A DNA stretch of 64,000 bases from Fragosphaeria purpurea. Lineage: Eukaryota; Ascomycota; Sordariomycetes; Ophiostomatales; Ophiostomataceae. Location: assembly GCA_002778095.1 (NCBI GenBank), contig PCDL01000021.1, forward strand, positions 310,001-374,000, read 5' to 3'. The notes under the pieces were generated by a model, which did not search any database, was not told the origin of the DNA, and saw only the letters and a program-made list of their open reading frames with translations. Below are positions 1 through 10,852 of the stretch, piece by piece. The position numbers were made by a program, and so were the translations under genes. The first letter of the stretch is position 1. The number at the start of each line of letters is the position of its first letter.

Positions 1-876
1 TTCGGCGTGGGCCTGCCGCCGGACGCCACCGAGTCGGGCCGCCTGCGTAACCAGCTCCTGAACAAGCTCGTCTACGCGCCCCTGGGCCCCGCCAACAAGC
101 AGTTCCAGGCCTGCCTCGCCGAGCTCGGCTGCACTCGTAAGTTGGACAGCTTCTTGTTCGACACTTTCTCCGACTCCTACGACACCACCTTCCAGATGTG
201 TAGCGCGAGCTTCGAGTACCCCCGTTCCGACCTCGCCCCGAACATCCGCTTCGCCGGCGTGCTGCCGCACCGCGGCCTCAACCCAGACCTCGCCTACCCC
301 AGCTGGTGGTCTGAGATCACGGAGAACGCGGCGCGTCCAGAAGGATCCGAAACGCGGGCGTCGCGGAAGAAGGTGGTCGCGGTGGCGCAGGGCACCATCG
401 CCACCAGCTACGACGAGCTCATCCTGCCGACAATTCAAGCCCTCGCGAAGCGCACCGACATCATTGTCATTGCGATCCTCGGCGTCAGCGGGGCGTCTCT
501 GCCGGGCGTGCTGCCGTCCAACGTGCGCGTCCTGGACTACTTCCCCTATGACGCGGTGCTGGCGCACGCCGACCTGTTTGTCACCAACGGCGGGTACGGC
601 AGCTGCACGCACAGCATCATCAACGGCGTGCCGATGGTCGTCGGTGGCATAACGGAAGACAAGGTCGAGGTCACGGCGCGCGCCGAGTACGCCGGCCTAG
701 CCGTGAACCTGCGGACCCAGACGCCCAGCGCCGATGCGATTGCCGCCGCGGTCGACAAGGTGCTGGGCAATCCCGCTTACAAGACCCGCGCGGAGCGTCT
801 GCGTCTAGAGAACGCAGATTTGGATCCGCTGAGCATCATCGAGAGACAGATCCGTACTTATGCCAAGGGGCTTTGA
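1..876 (+). CDS. GT1-family UDP-glycosyltransferase, 3' part (N-terminus outside window)
   Basis: The reading frame is open from the first base and ends in TGA at 874-876, so about 291 C-terminal residues are seen and the acceptor-binding N-terminal domain is mostly missing. The visible part looks like the C-terminal Rossmann-like half of a GT-B fold glycosyltransferase of the UGT/MGT (EryCIII-like) type. A hydrophobic strand of the VIAILG kind leads to NVRVLDYFPYDAVLAHADLF, then the nucleotide-sugar binding region with TNGGYGS and NGVPMVVGG at about residues 192-215. In this family that loop holds the diphosphate, and the His of the usual HGG variant is replaced by an Asn (NGG), which is seen in other members. 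Such enzymes transfer glucose or similar sugars to lipids, sterols or small metabolites in the cytosol. The substrate cannot be told. No intron is visible in this part. The next gene (NSE1) is convergent. Confidence 0.85.
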   Translation, partial: FGVGLPPDATESGRLRNQLLNKLVYAPLGPANKQFQACLAELGCTRKLDSFLFDTFSDSYDTTFQMCSASFEYPRSDLAPNIRFAGVLPHRGLNPDLAYPSWWSEITENAARPEGSETRASRKKVVAVAQGTIATSYDELILPTIQALAKRTDIIVIAILGVSGASLPGVLPSNVRVLDYFPYDAVLAHADLFVTNGGYGSCTHSIINGVPMVVGGITEDKVEVTARAEYAGLAVNLRTQTPSADAIAAAVDKVLGNPAYKTRAERLRLENADLDPLSIIERQIRTYAKGL

Positions 877-1551
877 GAGTGCTCTGCAAGCACAGCAGTG
901 TTGTGGAGGAAAAGAGGCTGCCGTGGCTGGCCGGCCACGCCGCACGGGTGTGCAGCCGCACGACTTTGTGTTACGGGTTTGTATGCTTGTATAGAGGCTT
1001 CCAGAACGAGTGGATCTGTTGAGATCTGAAAAAGAGATAGCGATGAATTGCAGTTCAAGTTCGGAAACAAGACAGTTCAAGTAGAAACTTTTGCTCATTT
1101 CAATACCCAGTCCGCATCTATTTGAAAAATTGCCGTTCATCCCACTTTGTTCATGGTCGTCGATTTGTCGAATAATGACAATGTAAACATGCCAACCGGA
1201 GAACAGATGACAGATGTCCAAAGGGACGGTCTTAATAAATGCACCGCCCCAGAGACGAAGGATTTTTTAGAAGTATGAAGTACTTTAAAGGGACAACCCC
1301 TTTCTGCGAAGCTGGCCAAAACCGGCGCCAGAACAGTCTTGCTCGCTTTCACCAGGAAACCAATGCAGCATTGACTTTTTAGACATTCGCGTTGACGTTA
1401 AAGAAAAGACACCCCGGTCTCCCCCTCCCCCCGGTAAAAAAGCTTGAAAGAATCCTGTGCTTTCCCGAAACGCCCTATATGATCCTTATTTCCCACCCCC
1501 AAATTCTCTCCACTAGCCTGTCACATTCTCTTAGGCATCGCCCTTGGTTTG
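877..1551. other. convergent intergenic spacer, no gene seen
   Basis: This 675-bp stretch lies between the stops of the glycosyltransferase and NSE1 and should hold both 3' ends. The short open frames in it have no recognisable protein content. No repeat or RNA gene was seen. The only notable feature is a C-rich run near 1410-1435. Confidence 0.6.
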
Positions 1552-3033
1552 TCACGCGCCCTGTAGTGTCGACGCCTCCTCTTCGACGTTGTCCACGTCC
1601 TCGTCACCTCGCCGTCCTGCTCTGCCACCCGTCCGTACCGGCAGCGCTGCCGCCGGCACCGTCCGCGGCAGCAGCGTCCGCAGCAGCTCGTCCACGCCCT
1701 CGCTCGCCCGGCCCTGGCGCCTTTTCCGCCGGTAGACGGCCGTCATGGTGATGGCGCGCTCGCCGACGAAGTGGCGCGGCGCGTTGGTGTCACTCGGGGA
1801 TGCGCCGCCGCCGCCGCCACCGTCGTCATCGTCCAGACCCGTGCCCCACTCGGTCTGGCACAGCGGGCAGCAGCGCCGCCGCGCACCGTCGCTGTCCGCG
1901 GTCGGCGCTGCAGCTGCTGCCGCCACCTGCGTCCGCCAAAAGGCTGCCTCGCAGTGGTCGTGCAGGCGCAGGCGGCACACCGGCCGAGCGCAGCGCAGGC
2001 CCACGGTGAGCAGGTCGCGGCAGGCGGCGCAACGCTTGATGCGCGGCCACGTGTCGCTGCCGTCGCCGCCATCGTTTTCTTCTCCGCCCCAGGTCGCCAC
2101 CAGCAACGGCTCAAGCTCGAGCAGGGCGCGTGTGCTCAGCGTGTAGAATCCCAGGGCGCTGCGCACAAGCCAGCCCTGCCGCACGAGGGCGGCGAGCAGG
2201 GCGAGGACGACGGAGTGCTTGAGGCCCTTGTCCCGGGACGACGCGTTTGCGTCGCTGGGCCGGCCGGCCGTCCGCGCCGGCCGCGACAGCTTCAGAGCCT
2301 GCTGCTCGGTCACGCACAGCGCCTCGAGGCGCGGCGTGTTGTACGTCTCAAAGAGGGCGGCCAGGAGGCGGTGGACAAACGCGAGCTTCCGCGGTGTGAA
2401 GAGAACGGCCAGGTGGGCCTTGGGGTCGGGGTCGGTGCTGACGAGCGCCCAGAGGCGTTCGGGTTCATCGGGGCCGGCGTCGCCCCCGCCGCGGCGTACA
2501 CCAACGACCCGGACGTGATCGACGGCGCTGCGCACGTCAAAGTCGAGCGGAGCGAGGGCCTGCTGGGCCTTGCTGACAAAGGCGCGGAAGTCGTCGAGGG
2601 TGATGTCGTCGGGTGTGAGGTCTTTGCGGTCATCGTCCCGTACGCGTTCTTCGTCTTCGTCTTCGTCTCCGTCTCTGTCTGCCTCCTCGTCATTGGCGGC
2701 CCTCCGCCGGTCGACGTTGAGGATGGCGGCCAGGAGGGGCTGGGCCTGCCGGAAGGTGAGGGCACCGTGGGCGCAGAGGGCCTGCAGAAACGCGCGGTTG
2801 CGGTCGTCGTAGCCGTCGGGCACGCGCCACGCACGCTGCCGACGGCGGCGACGGCCATGACCATTCTCGTCGTCGCTGCGGTCGTCGTCGTCGTCGTCGT
2901 TCATCTCGGCGTCCGATGCCGGAGCGCTGCCAGCCGCATTGTCCTCTTCGCCGTCATCGTCGTCGCTTGCGTCCCGCCGAGATGGGCCGCCATCCACCTG
3001 TGACCGTGTGCGTTTTCGTCCTGGTTTGGGCAT
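1552..3033 (-). CDS. nse1: NSE1, RING-like E3 ubiquitin ligase subunit of the Smc5/6 complex
   Basis: This is a 493-residue protein from one exon. The frame is open further upstream (to 3135), but the ATG at 3033 is preferred because it begins MPKPGRKRTRSQ, a basic nuclear-type N-terminus, and the extra upstream residues look like translated leader. After an acidic low-complexity stretch (residues about 15-70) comes YDDRNRAFLQALCAHG, typical of the start of the Nse1 winged-helix region. This runs to about residue 310 and includes LWALVSTDPDP, LAVLFTPRKLAFVHRLL and LGFYTLSTRALLELEPLL. A variant RING-CH-like zinc finger follows at about 333-392: CAAC, GLRC, PVC, LHDHC and CCPLC. Nse1 pairs with the MAGE-like subunit Nse3 and the kleisin Nse4 in the Smc5/6 DNA-repair complex. 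Odd features are two long Asp/Glu-rich insertions, one before the domain and one at about residues 115-140. The family call is firm; ligase activity is inferred. Confidence 0.9.
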   Translation of the reverse strand: MPKPGRKRTRSQVDGGPSRRDASDDDDGEEDNAAGSAPASDAEMNDDDDDDRSDDENGHGRRRRRQRAWRVPDGYDDRNRAFLQALCAHGALTFRQAQPLLAAILNVDRRRAANDEEADRDGDEDEDEERVRDDDRKDLTPDDITLDDFRAFVSKAQQALAPLDFDVRSAVDHVRVVGVRRGGGDAGPDEPERLWALVSTDPDPKAHLAVLFTPRKLAFVHRLLAALFETYNTPRLEALCVTEQQALKLSRPARTAGRPSDANASSRDKGLKHSVVLALLAALVRQGWLVRSALGFYTLSTRALLELEPLLVATWGGEENDGGDGSDTWPRIKRCAACRDLLTVGLRCARPVCRLRLHDHCEAAFWRTQVAAAAAAPTADSDGARRRCCPLCQTEWGTGLDDDDGGGGGGASPSDTNAPRHFVGERAITMTAVYRRKRRQGRASEGVDELLRTLLPRTVPAAALPVRTGGRAGRRGDEDVDNVEEEASTLQGA

Positions 3034-6000
3034 GGTTGGTTGTTCGCCTTGTTGTGCACGACGTCGTTTTCTTCTGTTGGAGGGGCAGCGACGCGTAAAG
3101 AAGCGCGTCTGGAGTCTGTACTTTAAATGGGACAAGCAGCCCCATGGCGGGGACGGGACCCACTAAAACACCATACAACACTTCACACGGCAATTTGCAT
3201 GACACTCAAACGGGGCTCTCACTATTGTCCCTTTCTGTTGGCAATGCTGCACACATGCTTCGTGTCTATGTATAAATGATATCAGCGAGTGAATTTTGTC
3301 TCTTTGAGAATCAATCTACTGAAACCGATCTTCGTCACTCTCTTCCTATTTTTCGCATTGTTGCCCAAAGTTGGCCTCCTTCGTGGCATCACAAAATAAT
3401 CGATTTTCATTTTTTATTATTTTCATACGTTTTGATATGTTTTCCTGGCTGCGCTGAGCTATAGTTTACCAAAAAAGCTGCCCATGTGACTTGGAAAAGC
3501 ACCAGGGTTCATTGTAATAAGGCTGTTCCTCGTGGAGGCGTGTCGAGAATCTTCAATTTCAACTTATCATCAGCCTGCCTATCCCGTAGCTTTTGGTCAA
3601 ATTATATATACATGGGATAGAGATAAAGGGCGGACGTCAGTTGTGAGAGAAAACCAACAAATCTAACCAATCCGCTGACGACATGGGGTCTTCACATTTT
3701 GGAATGGTTCTTCGCACACTGTATGACACACTTACTTGGGAGGGATATAAACCGCCAAAGATTTTCTTTTTTCCATAATTTCCATTTTTTCTTTTTTTTT
3801 CTTTCTTCCTCTTTTCCTGGATCACGCTTATTTTCATTTGGTATCTTGACTGTTTTCTGATATCCAGCACCATCTACAGTTTGTTGAGAACCTGCAAGTC
3901 TGACGCGTGTCTATTTTTGACAAGTGTTCTGCTTTCACGGGTCTCTTCGAAGTTGATGGAGATGGACAGCGGAAATCTTTCGCGAAGCTCACAGACGGGC
4001 GGTTTTTAACTCAACCGGATTTTGGGACCGATGGACGCAGCTTGGATGTTCAGCATCACACAAACACCCCTTGGATTCCCCGTCGTGATTTGTGCCACAA
4101 CGCGTGATGGGTTTTTGGTTAGTTTTTCCGTGCCTTTCTGAAAGAGCTTGTGGTGGTCAACCAAAGTTCCCTAAGAAAGGTAACGCACAGCAATAGTGGA
4201 CCTTCCTTCTTCTTTATTCAAGATGCCGGTTCGTTGATTGTTAGAGAGATCTGGCGATACAACGAGCCGCATACAAGCCTGGTCTATTGGTTAGTTTTGA
4301 GGAGAAGAGGGGAGAGAAGAACGACGCATGCAGACAGACCTGTTTCTTTTTTTGGTTTTGATTTTTTTTATCCAGTCCTTCTGCATGGTGGGACATGAAA
4401 GGGGGTGGTTTTGTTGACCGGTAGTTCCACATGAAAGAAGAGCAAACCGCCCATAACTCCCCCGAACGAAGTCGTCACGGATTTCATCAAGGGGGCACCA
4501 GATGAACATGGGGAATATTGGCGGATGATGAACGATTGCATCGCAAAAACAGGTTCCCGTGTCTTCTCTTTTGGTCTTGGAAGAGGCGAACGCCTTCTAC
4601 TTGCCAGATGGGAAACACGTTGGGCGAAGCTGGAAGCATGCACTGATCTGACGCCACAAAACGACTACGGAAAGGACTATTGTGTCTCTGGCCGCAAGGA
4701 TGGCAATTTTCCATTTGTTGTATGGACTGTGGAGAAGTAGAGTTGACGTGCAAGAAGCGCATGTAGCTTGATATGTTGCCAATGATCGTGTTTTTTTGGC
4801 TTGTTTTTTTTTTGCCTCTCGCATTTACTCGTTTTTTTACCGTCATCTAGCAAACACAGATGAACGTTAATTCTTCACAGTGGTCATTTATTTCCTGATC
4901 GTGGTCTTTACGTTGATGCGTCCGCATCTTTTCTGTAAATCCAATCTTTCTTCATCTTGGTCTGGCTTTTTTTTTAAAAAAAAAATCGCTCGTCCACTGA
5001 TTAACATGTCGCTTCTGGTCTTAAAGCTGCAGTTCCTCTTTCTTTTTACCTTCATGAATTCAGCGAGCTACGGCCGCCTCGTACTTTAAAACCTGAATCA
5101 GTTCAAGGAAAGCTTTGTGCCCGCCACCAAAAGGCTTGCGATTAACGAGCAATCCACGATGCGTAACGGCGAACCTCAAGTTATATATGCTGCTTACTGG
5201 ATGCCACATACGCTGTACGTGGGTAAACCTACAAGATTTGATCGAGTGCCTGGCTGAAATATATATATATTGATGAAGCAAAAAAGGCAAAAGCTAACAT
5301 TTCAGTTTTTATCTAATTTTGCCGTCCAAACGAGCCCTTCTGCTGAACACAAAATGAATATAAAACGTTCATTGCATCTCTATACAGAGAAGATACGAAT
5401 CAACAAATTTAACGAGTCCATGTTCGATGCTTGATAAATGACGTTAATTTGGCCAATGTACCCAGGACCTTGCCGTGAAGTGTGATGCCTCTTCGTCTTT
5501 TTTTCCTGGTCTCACGCTTCCTCTTAGAATAACCGGAAAACCAAATTCGAACAGAAAAACCTCGAGCTAACATAGACCACCTTTTCCATGGAAAATGTCT
5601 CGGCGCCTGTCATCGCCATCGATTTCTTAGTTGATTGCATGTTATACCTGACTTTGTCTCACAGTCACGGCGTAATAGATACACAGAATAGACTGACAAC
5701 CTGAAATTATACATATGATCTTCCAGGGAGTAAGATAAAGCTTGCATTTTAAAGATCAGCAAATACAAAGGCAGAATTGTGTGAAGGAAGGCTTCAGGAG
5801 GTAACTGGTTCGTGGGCCGTTCTTTGACTGCTGAGTTGGACCCACCAAGGCTGACCAATCAAAACAACACATTCACCGCCCACAACAGCAAAGCTCTAAA
5901 GAGCAAGTCAACTCTCTGGTGGGGTTCGGTGAGCCACTGTTCGCTGCCTTCTTTCTCCTCGAACATCAACAACCTCGAAACACAAACAGACCGCGGCAGC

Positions 6001-6196
6001 CACCCGCATTTGACAACGACGGCTCCCACCGTATCAACTTTTGGATTGTGTTGAGATATTCTGTTCGCTCGTCGGTTTCTGGGGAGGCGTCGCTTGACTA
6101 GTGGGCGTCGACAGCCTCCACGACATCATCATCATCATCGTCGTCTCGTCTTCGCCCTCCGTAAAACGACGCCTTCGCCGGCCACTGAACACAACC
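3034..6196. other. divergent intergenic region NSE1 / CSN6, no gene seen
   Basis: This is 3.2 kb with no supportable coding region. The short frames are unrelated in composition to the neighbouring genes and recall no family. It holds T-rich runs (around 3780-3830 and 4790-4820) and an (AT)n patch near 5261-5270. The right-hand 400 bp is the CSN6 promoter side, with a CCAAT box and a (TCA/ATC)n-rich leader at about 6120-6150. Confidence 0.5.
5855..5859 (+). promoter_or_regulatory. CCAAT box upstream of CSN6
   Basis: The sequence reads TGACCAATCAAAA, a CCAAT core followed by ATCA. This is the form bound by the fungal HAP/AnCF complex. It lies about 340 bp before the CSN6 start and on the same strand. 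Function is inferred from the motif and position only. Confidence 0.35.
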
Positions 6197-7956
6197 ATGG
6201 CTGCTATCACCACTGCCGCTACGGACGCCGCCGTCGAGCCGGCCACCAACCCCTTTCTTGCCCCCCGCAAACCCGCCGACGCCGTCCCGGCCGTCCTCCA
6301 CCCGCTCGTCCTCCTCTCCATCTCCGACCACCTCACCCGCCACACCCTCCGCCATCAGCGCGGGCCTGTCGTCGGCGCCCTCCTCGGCCAGCAAAACGGC
6401 CGCCAAGTCACCCTCGAGCATACCTTTGACTTTACTATCGAGGCCAACGACGAGGGCGATGCCAACTTCAGCGCAGTGTGGTTCAACGGCCGACTAGAGC
6501 AGAGTAAGTGCGACGTGGTATGCGCCCTGGGAAGGAGGTGGGAATATGATCTTGTCATTTCTTTTTTTGCCGGAACGCTGACCGCCGGCCAGTGCGCACC
6601 GTCCACCGCGACCGCCAGCTCGACCTCGTCGGCTGGTACACGGTGCTCGACCGCGCGACCGGCCCCACGCCGCAGGTGCTGCAGGTGCACGAGCAGATCC
6701 TGCCGCTCTGCAGCGAGTCGGCCGCCGCCGTGCTGCTGGCGTTCCACGCGGATGCCCTGCAAGGGCCAGCCACGGGGGCAACGGCCTCCTCGGCTGCTGC
6801 GGTCGCCGCAGTAGGTGGGCAGCTGCCACTCACCCTCTACGAGACGCACTACGAAGCAAACGATGAAGACGGTGCGGCGGCGGCAGCAGCGGCGGCGGCT
6901 GCCACCGCCCGGCAAACGACAGCGACCAAGCCTGGCGACGACAAGGAAATGGTGGACGCGTCGGCGGCCACCGCCTCCGCCTCGACTGATAAGTCAACTG
7001 CCGTTGACAAATCCGGCGGCCCGCGCATCGCCGTCAAACTGCGCGCCATTCCGTACACCGTGGAGACGCAGGAAGCCGAGCGAATCAGCATCGATTTTGT
7101 TGCCCGCGGCGTGGCCAATGCCGCTGCCGCCGCCGCCGCTGCCAACAACAACACTAGTAGTAGTAGCAACAGTGGAACCGCGGCGCCTGTGGCGGTCGGT
7201 AGCAGCTCCGGTGCAGGCAGCAACACAAGTCCAGGCAACAGCCGCGACCGGGCGGTGGCGATCGAGTCGGCCAACCGCAGCAAGAAACGGCTCGTCGCGG
7301 CCGACGATAGCAACACGGCCGCTGGCACCTCGATCGACGCAACAGCAACGACGGCCACAACCACCACCGCCACCACAACAACCGACGGCGACGGCCTAGC
7401 CCTAGAAGACCAAGAGCTGATTGCCACGCTGTCCACGCGGGCCAATGCCATCCGCATGCTGCACGCGCGCCTGCAGCTGCTGACCGCATATCTGACACAG
7501 GTAGAAGGAGAGGCGGACGAACAAGGACAAGAGCAAGAAGGACAGGGGGGACAAGGACCAAAGGAGACACTCGGTGCCAATGCAGCGGACGACGCAAACA
7601 ACCTTAAACACGTTCGCGCGTCGCTGCCGGTCCTGCGCGCAATCCAGGCGCTCGTGCAGCGGCTGCCACTGGTGGTGCCGCCGCCCGTCAACGGCGCGTT
7701 TGAGGCGGAGCGGCTGCGGCAGGCCAACGACGTGCAGCTGGTGGCGCTGCTACTTGACGACGTTATGCAGAGCCTGTCGGCGGTGCGGCAGGTGGGGGGC
7801 AAGTTTGGCGTGGTGGAGCAAGCACGGGTGAGTCGGACGGGGCGGCCAGGCGGCGGCGGCGGTGGAAGTGGAGGAGGGGGCGGAGGCGGTGGTCCGGGCG
7901 GCCGGGACGGCCTTGGTGGCAACTTGGGCGTGACAGGCTTCGACATGCTGCTGTAG
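6197..7956 (+). CDS. csn6: COP9 signalosome subunit 6 (MPN- domain protein)
   Basis: There are two exons, 6197-6503 and 6593-7956, giving 556 residues. The intron (89 bp, GTAAGT...CAG, phase 1) is required to join GRLEQ to MRTVHRDRQLDLVGWYT. The start ATG sits in CACAACCATGG, a good fungal context. The N-terminal half is an MPN domain: HPLVLLSISDHLTRH, GPVVGALLGQQNGRQV, LDLVGWYTVL. It lacks the JAMM metal ligands (no HxH after VGWY), as expected for CSN6/eIF3f-type MPN- proteins. Then come LPLTLYETHYE and the conserved IAVKLRAIPYTVETQEAERISIDFVARG, diagnostic of CSN6. The C-terminal helical region (about 395-530) places it in the CSN helical bundle next to CSN5. The CSN removes NEDD8 from cullins in the nucleus. 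This copy is long because of Ala/Ser/Thr-rich inserts (about 180-290) and a Gly-rich tail. The dehydrogenase gene is convergent downstream. Confidence 0.92.
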
Positions 7957-8776
7957 GATGAAGTACGCTCGTACGGTAATAAGGGAATACCTGTACGTCC
8001 GCTTTGGTTCGTATGGAAGAAAACGCTGTATATGGGGAGGACAAAAGCATGGGCTTAGGCAATAAGCATAAGAAACTAGAAGGGACGGTACAGGTTTTTT
8101 ACACGAAATCCAGCGTGTTTGCGGTAGGCAGCTTCAAGAGAGAGGACACGGGCGAGCAGTTTTTTAAATATATGAAAGCATTGCACGCAGTTGTAGTTCA
8201 AGGCCACTCTCTTGGTTGCAAACGTATTGCATTAAAAATGGCTGGCAATGAAGCCAAGGGGCATAGAAAGCCCGTGAAGCAAAAAAACGAACAACAAAAA
8301 AAACCCAATGAAGGCAATAGTAAACGAAAGCCACAGCTTTTCTTCAGTCTAGTAAACAACCAGCAGTCAACCCTTCGCTTTTCTGCCGCTTTTCAGTAAC
8401 AAAGAAAGCACAAGCGTGAAGAAAAAAAAAGAAAGAAAAAAAGAAAAACAATTCGAGGTATGAGAAAAAAAGCAACGCAACAGCAAGTAGAAGATAAGCA
8501 AAGAAAACGCAACGCGACAAGAAAAAGAAAAAAAAAAAATAGAAAAAAAACGGAGAACGAAATCCAGAGGCTCCACGTGGCTCTGCCTACTTCACCATTC
8601 CAACAACTCGAAAACATAGGTAATTAAAGGTTCCTCAAAGGAACGGAAAAAAGGGAAAAAACTTCTATACTTTCAGTGTCTGCCACGAAATTCTATACGC
8701 GTGCGTCGTCAATCACATTAAAGTCGGAAGCAAAAGTTGAAAGGAACAACTCAGTTCTTATCCATGTTCGGGATTG

Positions 8777-8809
<33 letters not shown>

Positions 8810-8883
8810 AAGTAAAAAAAAAAAAAGCAGAAGCAGCCCTGCGACAGGGAGACTTGGGGGCCGGTTAAAGGCTGAATGAAACA
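7957..8883. other. convergent spacer CSN6 / dehydrogenase, A-rich
   Basis: This 927-bp stretch is strongly A-rich on the + strand from 8280 on and ends in a run of 28 A. It presumably contains both 3' UTRs. An open frame at 8004-8399 has no recognisable protein features and directly follows the CSN6 stop, so I treat it as untranslated. Confidence 0.5.
8777..8804. repeat. A28 homopolymer
   Basis: There are 28 consecutive A on the + strand, followed by further A-runs to 8825. It lies just beyond the 3' end of the minus-strand dehydrogenase. It could be a processed-transcript remnant or simply slippage. There is no coding retro-copy on its left side and no target-site duplication that I can recognise. 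Confidence 0.8.
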
Positions 8884-10447
8884 TCAATTGGACGAGGCTT
8901 CAATGACAACCTTGAGGACAAGGTTGCCGTCGTTGTCGACGGTGCGGCTGGCGGTTTCAAAGGCGCTCTTCGCCGCATCAAGGCCCTTGAAGCGATGAGT
9001 GACCATCTTGTCGAGACACGGCAGGGTGCCCGAGCACAGCATGCGAATCCCGGCGGCGTAGGTATTGGCATAGCGGAAGATGCCGAGAATGTCAATCTCA
9101 CGCAGGTGCGCCACCGACATGGGCAGCGTCTGGATGGGCGTCCCCATGCCGACCATGATCACCTTGCCGCCGGGGCGCGTGGCGTACAGGCTTGTGTGCA
9201 TGCACACTTCCTTGCCCGTACACTCAAACGTCAAGTCAAATCCTTCGTCGTCGTCTTCAGGGTAGAGGTCCGGAGGCGGCCTTGTCAAAGCCTGCAAATC
9301 GTTCGCAACACCCTTTGCGTGGTCAAGTTGCGTGGTGAGTGAGAACAGGCCACCGGGCGTCAACACGCCTGTTGATTCGGCCGGTGTGGACGTGCCGGAG
9401 CTGGCTGTGTAGATGGAAGAACTGCTGGATGAGGTGTGGAGTGGACGCGGCACGACCTGGCCGTGCGTCGCAAACCCGTTGGCAAGGGCGTAGCTGACAC
9501 GGCCCGCGTCCACATCGGTAATGGTGACTTGGGAGCAACCTGCGTTGCGGGCCACCGCGGCCGTCAGCAGGCCAACGGTGCCAGCACCGATGACGAGAGC
9601 CGTGGAGCCGGGCAAGGGATTCGCGCGGTTCACGGCGTGAATTGCCACAGACAACGGCTCAAGAAGAGCGGCGGCATCAAACGAGACGTGATTAGGCAGC
9701 CTGGAATGAAAAAAAAAAAAAATCAGTTTCAACCAAAGAAAAAAAGGAGGAGGAATAGTAAAAATAGACGAGAAGAAATAGTCATACTTGTGGCACCACT
9801 TAGCTGGGTGATTGATGCGCTCTTGAAGCGTGCCTTGGTAGTGTGGCACACTCTTTGCGCTACTCCGGAAGCGCATTTGCTTGCACAGATTGTAACGACC
9901 TTTTCTGCAAATGGAGCAGTGACCACAAGGGACGCCAACTTCAAGCGCAACACGGTCTCCTAGTTTGAAGCCAGAAACCTGCGGCCCAATGGCGACGACA
10001 ATGCCGGACGATTCGTGGCCCAACGACAGGGGCATGCAGGCGCAGAGGTCGCCGTTTGCAAATTTCTTGTAGTAGGACACATCGGAACCGCAAATTCCCG
10101 TTGACTTGATCGAAATCTGTACCTCGCCAACGCCAGGGTCTTCGATGCTTCTCAATTCCTGTACCCAAACAAAAGTTAGCGTTTTGCGGGTTGCGCCATT
10201 TTAGACTTCCCGAACCCAAATCTACCACACACATCCCCCTAAAGTTTTCACTAGTGTGGGGGGGATGGGGGCTGAGGCACCACAATCTTGTGTAACTGTC
10301 GGATCTGGGGAAAAGCTGGGGAAATGGAGAGTCTCTCACCAATCGTAAGTCACAGGGGCCATGCAAGACAGAGGCGCTAACAGTCGACGATTTTGAGTAG
10401 ATCGAGTAGTGCACAGGTGCATCTTCAATCATGGCAGCGGGCGCCAT
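8884..10447 (-). CDS. zinc-dependent polyol/alcohol dehydrogenase (sorbitol/xylitol dehydrogenase-like MDR protein)
   Basis: There are three exons (10447-10340, 10158-9788, 9700-8884) giving 431 residues. Intron 1 is 181 bp (GTGAGA..CAG, phase 0) and intron 2 is 87 bp (GTATGA..CAG, phase 2). The catalytic zinc ligands are Cys59 (GICGSD), His84 and Glu85 (GHES), with Glu174 in LLEPLSVAIHAV. Four structural-zinc cysteines are at 114, 117, 120 and 128 (CGHCSICRKGRYNLC). The Rossmann motif GAGTVG is at 198-203, and Asp222 (ITDVD) suggests NAD rather than NADP. These are the hallmarks of sorbitol, xylitol and L-arabinitol dehydrogenases, which oxidise polyols to ketoses in the cytosol. The exact substrate cannot be decided. 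About 60 extra Ser/Thr/Pro-rich residues are inserted after the second Rossmann strand (around 245-300), making it longer than the usual 350-380. The 5' flank carries a cluster of CGTGGG motifs. Confidence 0.88.
10256..10321 (+). promoter_or_regulatory. three SYGGRG (CreA/CRE1-type) sites inside intron 1 of the dehydrogenase gene
   Basis: GTGGGG at 10256-10261, CTGGGG at 10305-10310 and CTGGGG at 10316-10321 match the SYGGRG consensus of the carbon-catabolite repressor CreA. The last two lie 11 bp apart. The motif is short and often occurs by chance. The reason to note it is the carbon-metabolism gene and the pairing. Confidence 0.25.
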
Positions 10448-10521
10448 GGTCAACGGGTAGTAGGAGATGCGTGGAAGCAATATAAAAATAAGAATTGAAA
10501 ATAAAACAACAGGGGTACAAG

Positions 10522-10852
10522 CGTGGGTGGAACGAGCGATATGCTAGTTGCCTCCAGCGCTGTGAATTGGATTATTCAAAAGACGAGATGTGTGAAGAAA
10601 GATGTGGGATGGCAGTCAACTTTTCGAGAGGGTGTTGTGCACGCCTCCGTGTGTGGGCTTGAAGAAATGAGGTGGGTGGGTGGTTGTGATGGAGGCGTGG
10701 GTGTTCTGCTAAGAAAACTGTGAACGAAACGATGAGATGGTTTGAGATGATGAGGCTCTTTGGCACTTTAAGCGTAACGTGGGCGAAAGCGTGGGTGGAA
10801 GCGTGGGATGGTCTCAGAAAGTGGCCGTGGGAACGTGGGTGGGAGGCGTGGG
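10522..10852 (+). promoter_or_regulatory. array of CGTGGG motifs upstream of the dehydrogenase gene
   Basis: CGTGGG occurs at 10522, 10696, 10778, 10790, 10802, 10826, 10834 and 10847, all in the same orientation (CCCACG on the gene strand). Six copies fall within 75 bp. Four of them (10778, 10790, 10802, 10826) keep a 12-bp register. They lie about 75-405 bp upstream of the start codon. No known factor is assigned. Confidence 0.45.

Noticed and set aside
1771..3003. 410-codon open frame on the + strand opposite NSE1
   Set aside because: It is the mirror of the GC-rich, Asp/Ala-rich NSE1 exon (runs of Val and Ala). NSE1 on the minus strand has clear domains and this frame has none.
8004..8399. 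131-codon frame just after CSN6
   Set aside because: It has no recognisable features, is A-rich and sits in the expected 3' UTR zone.
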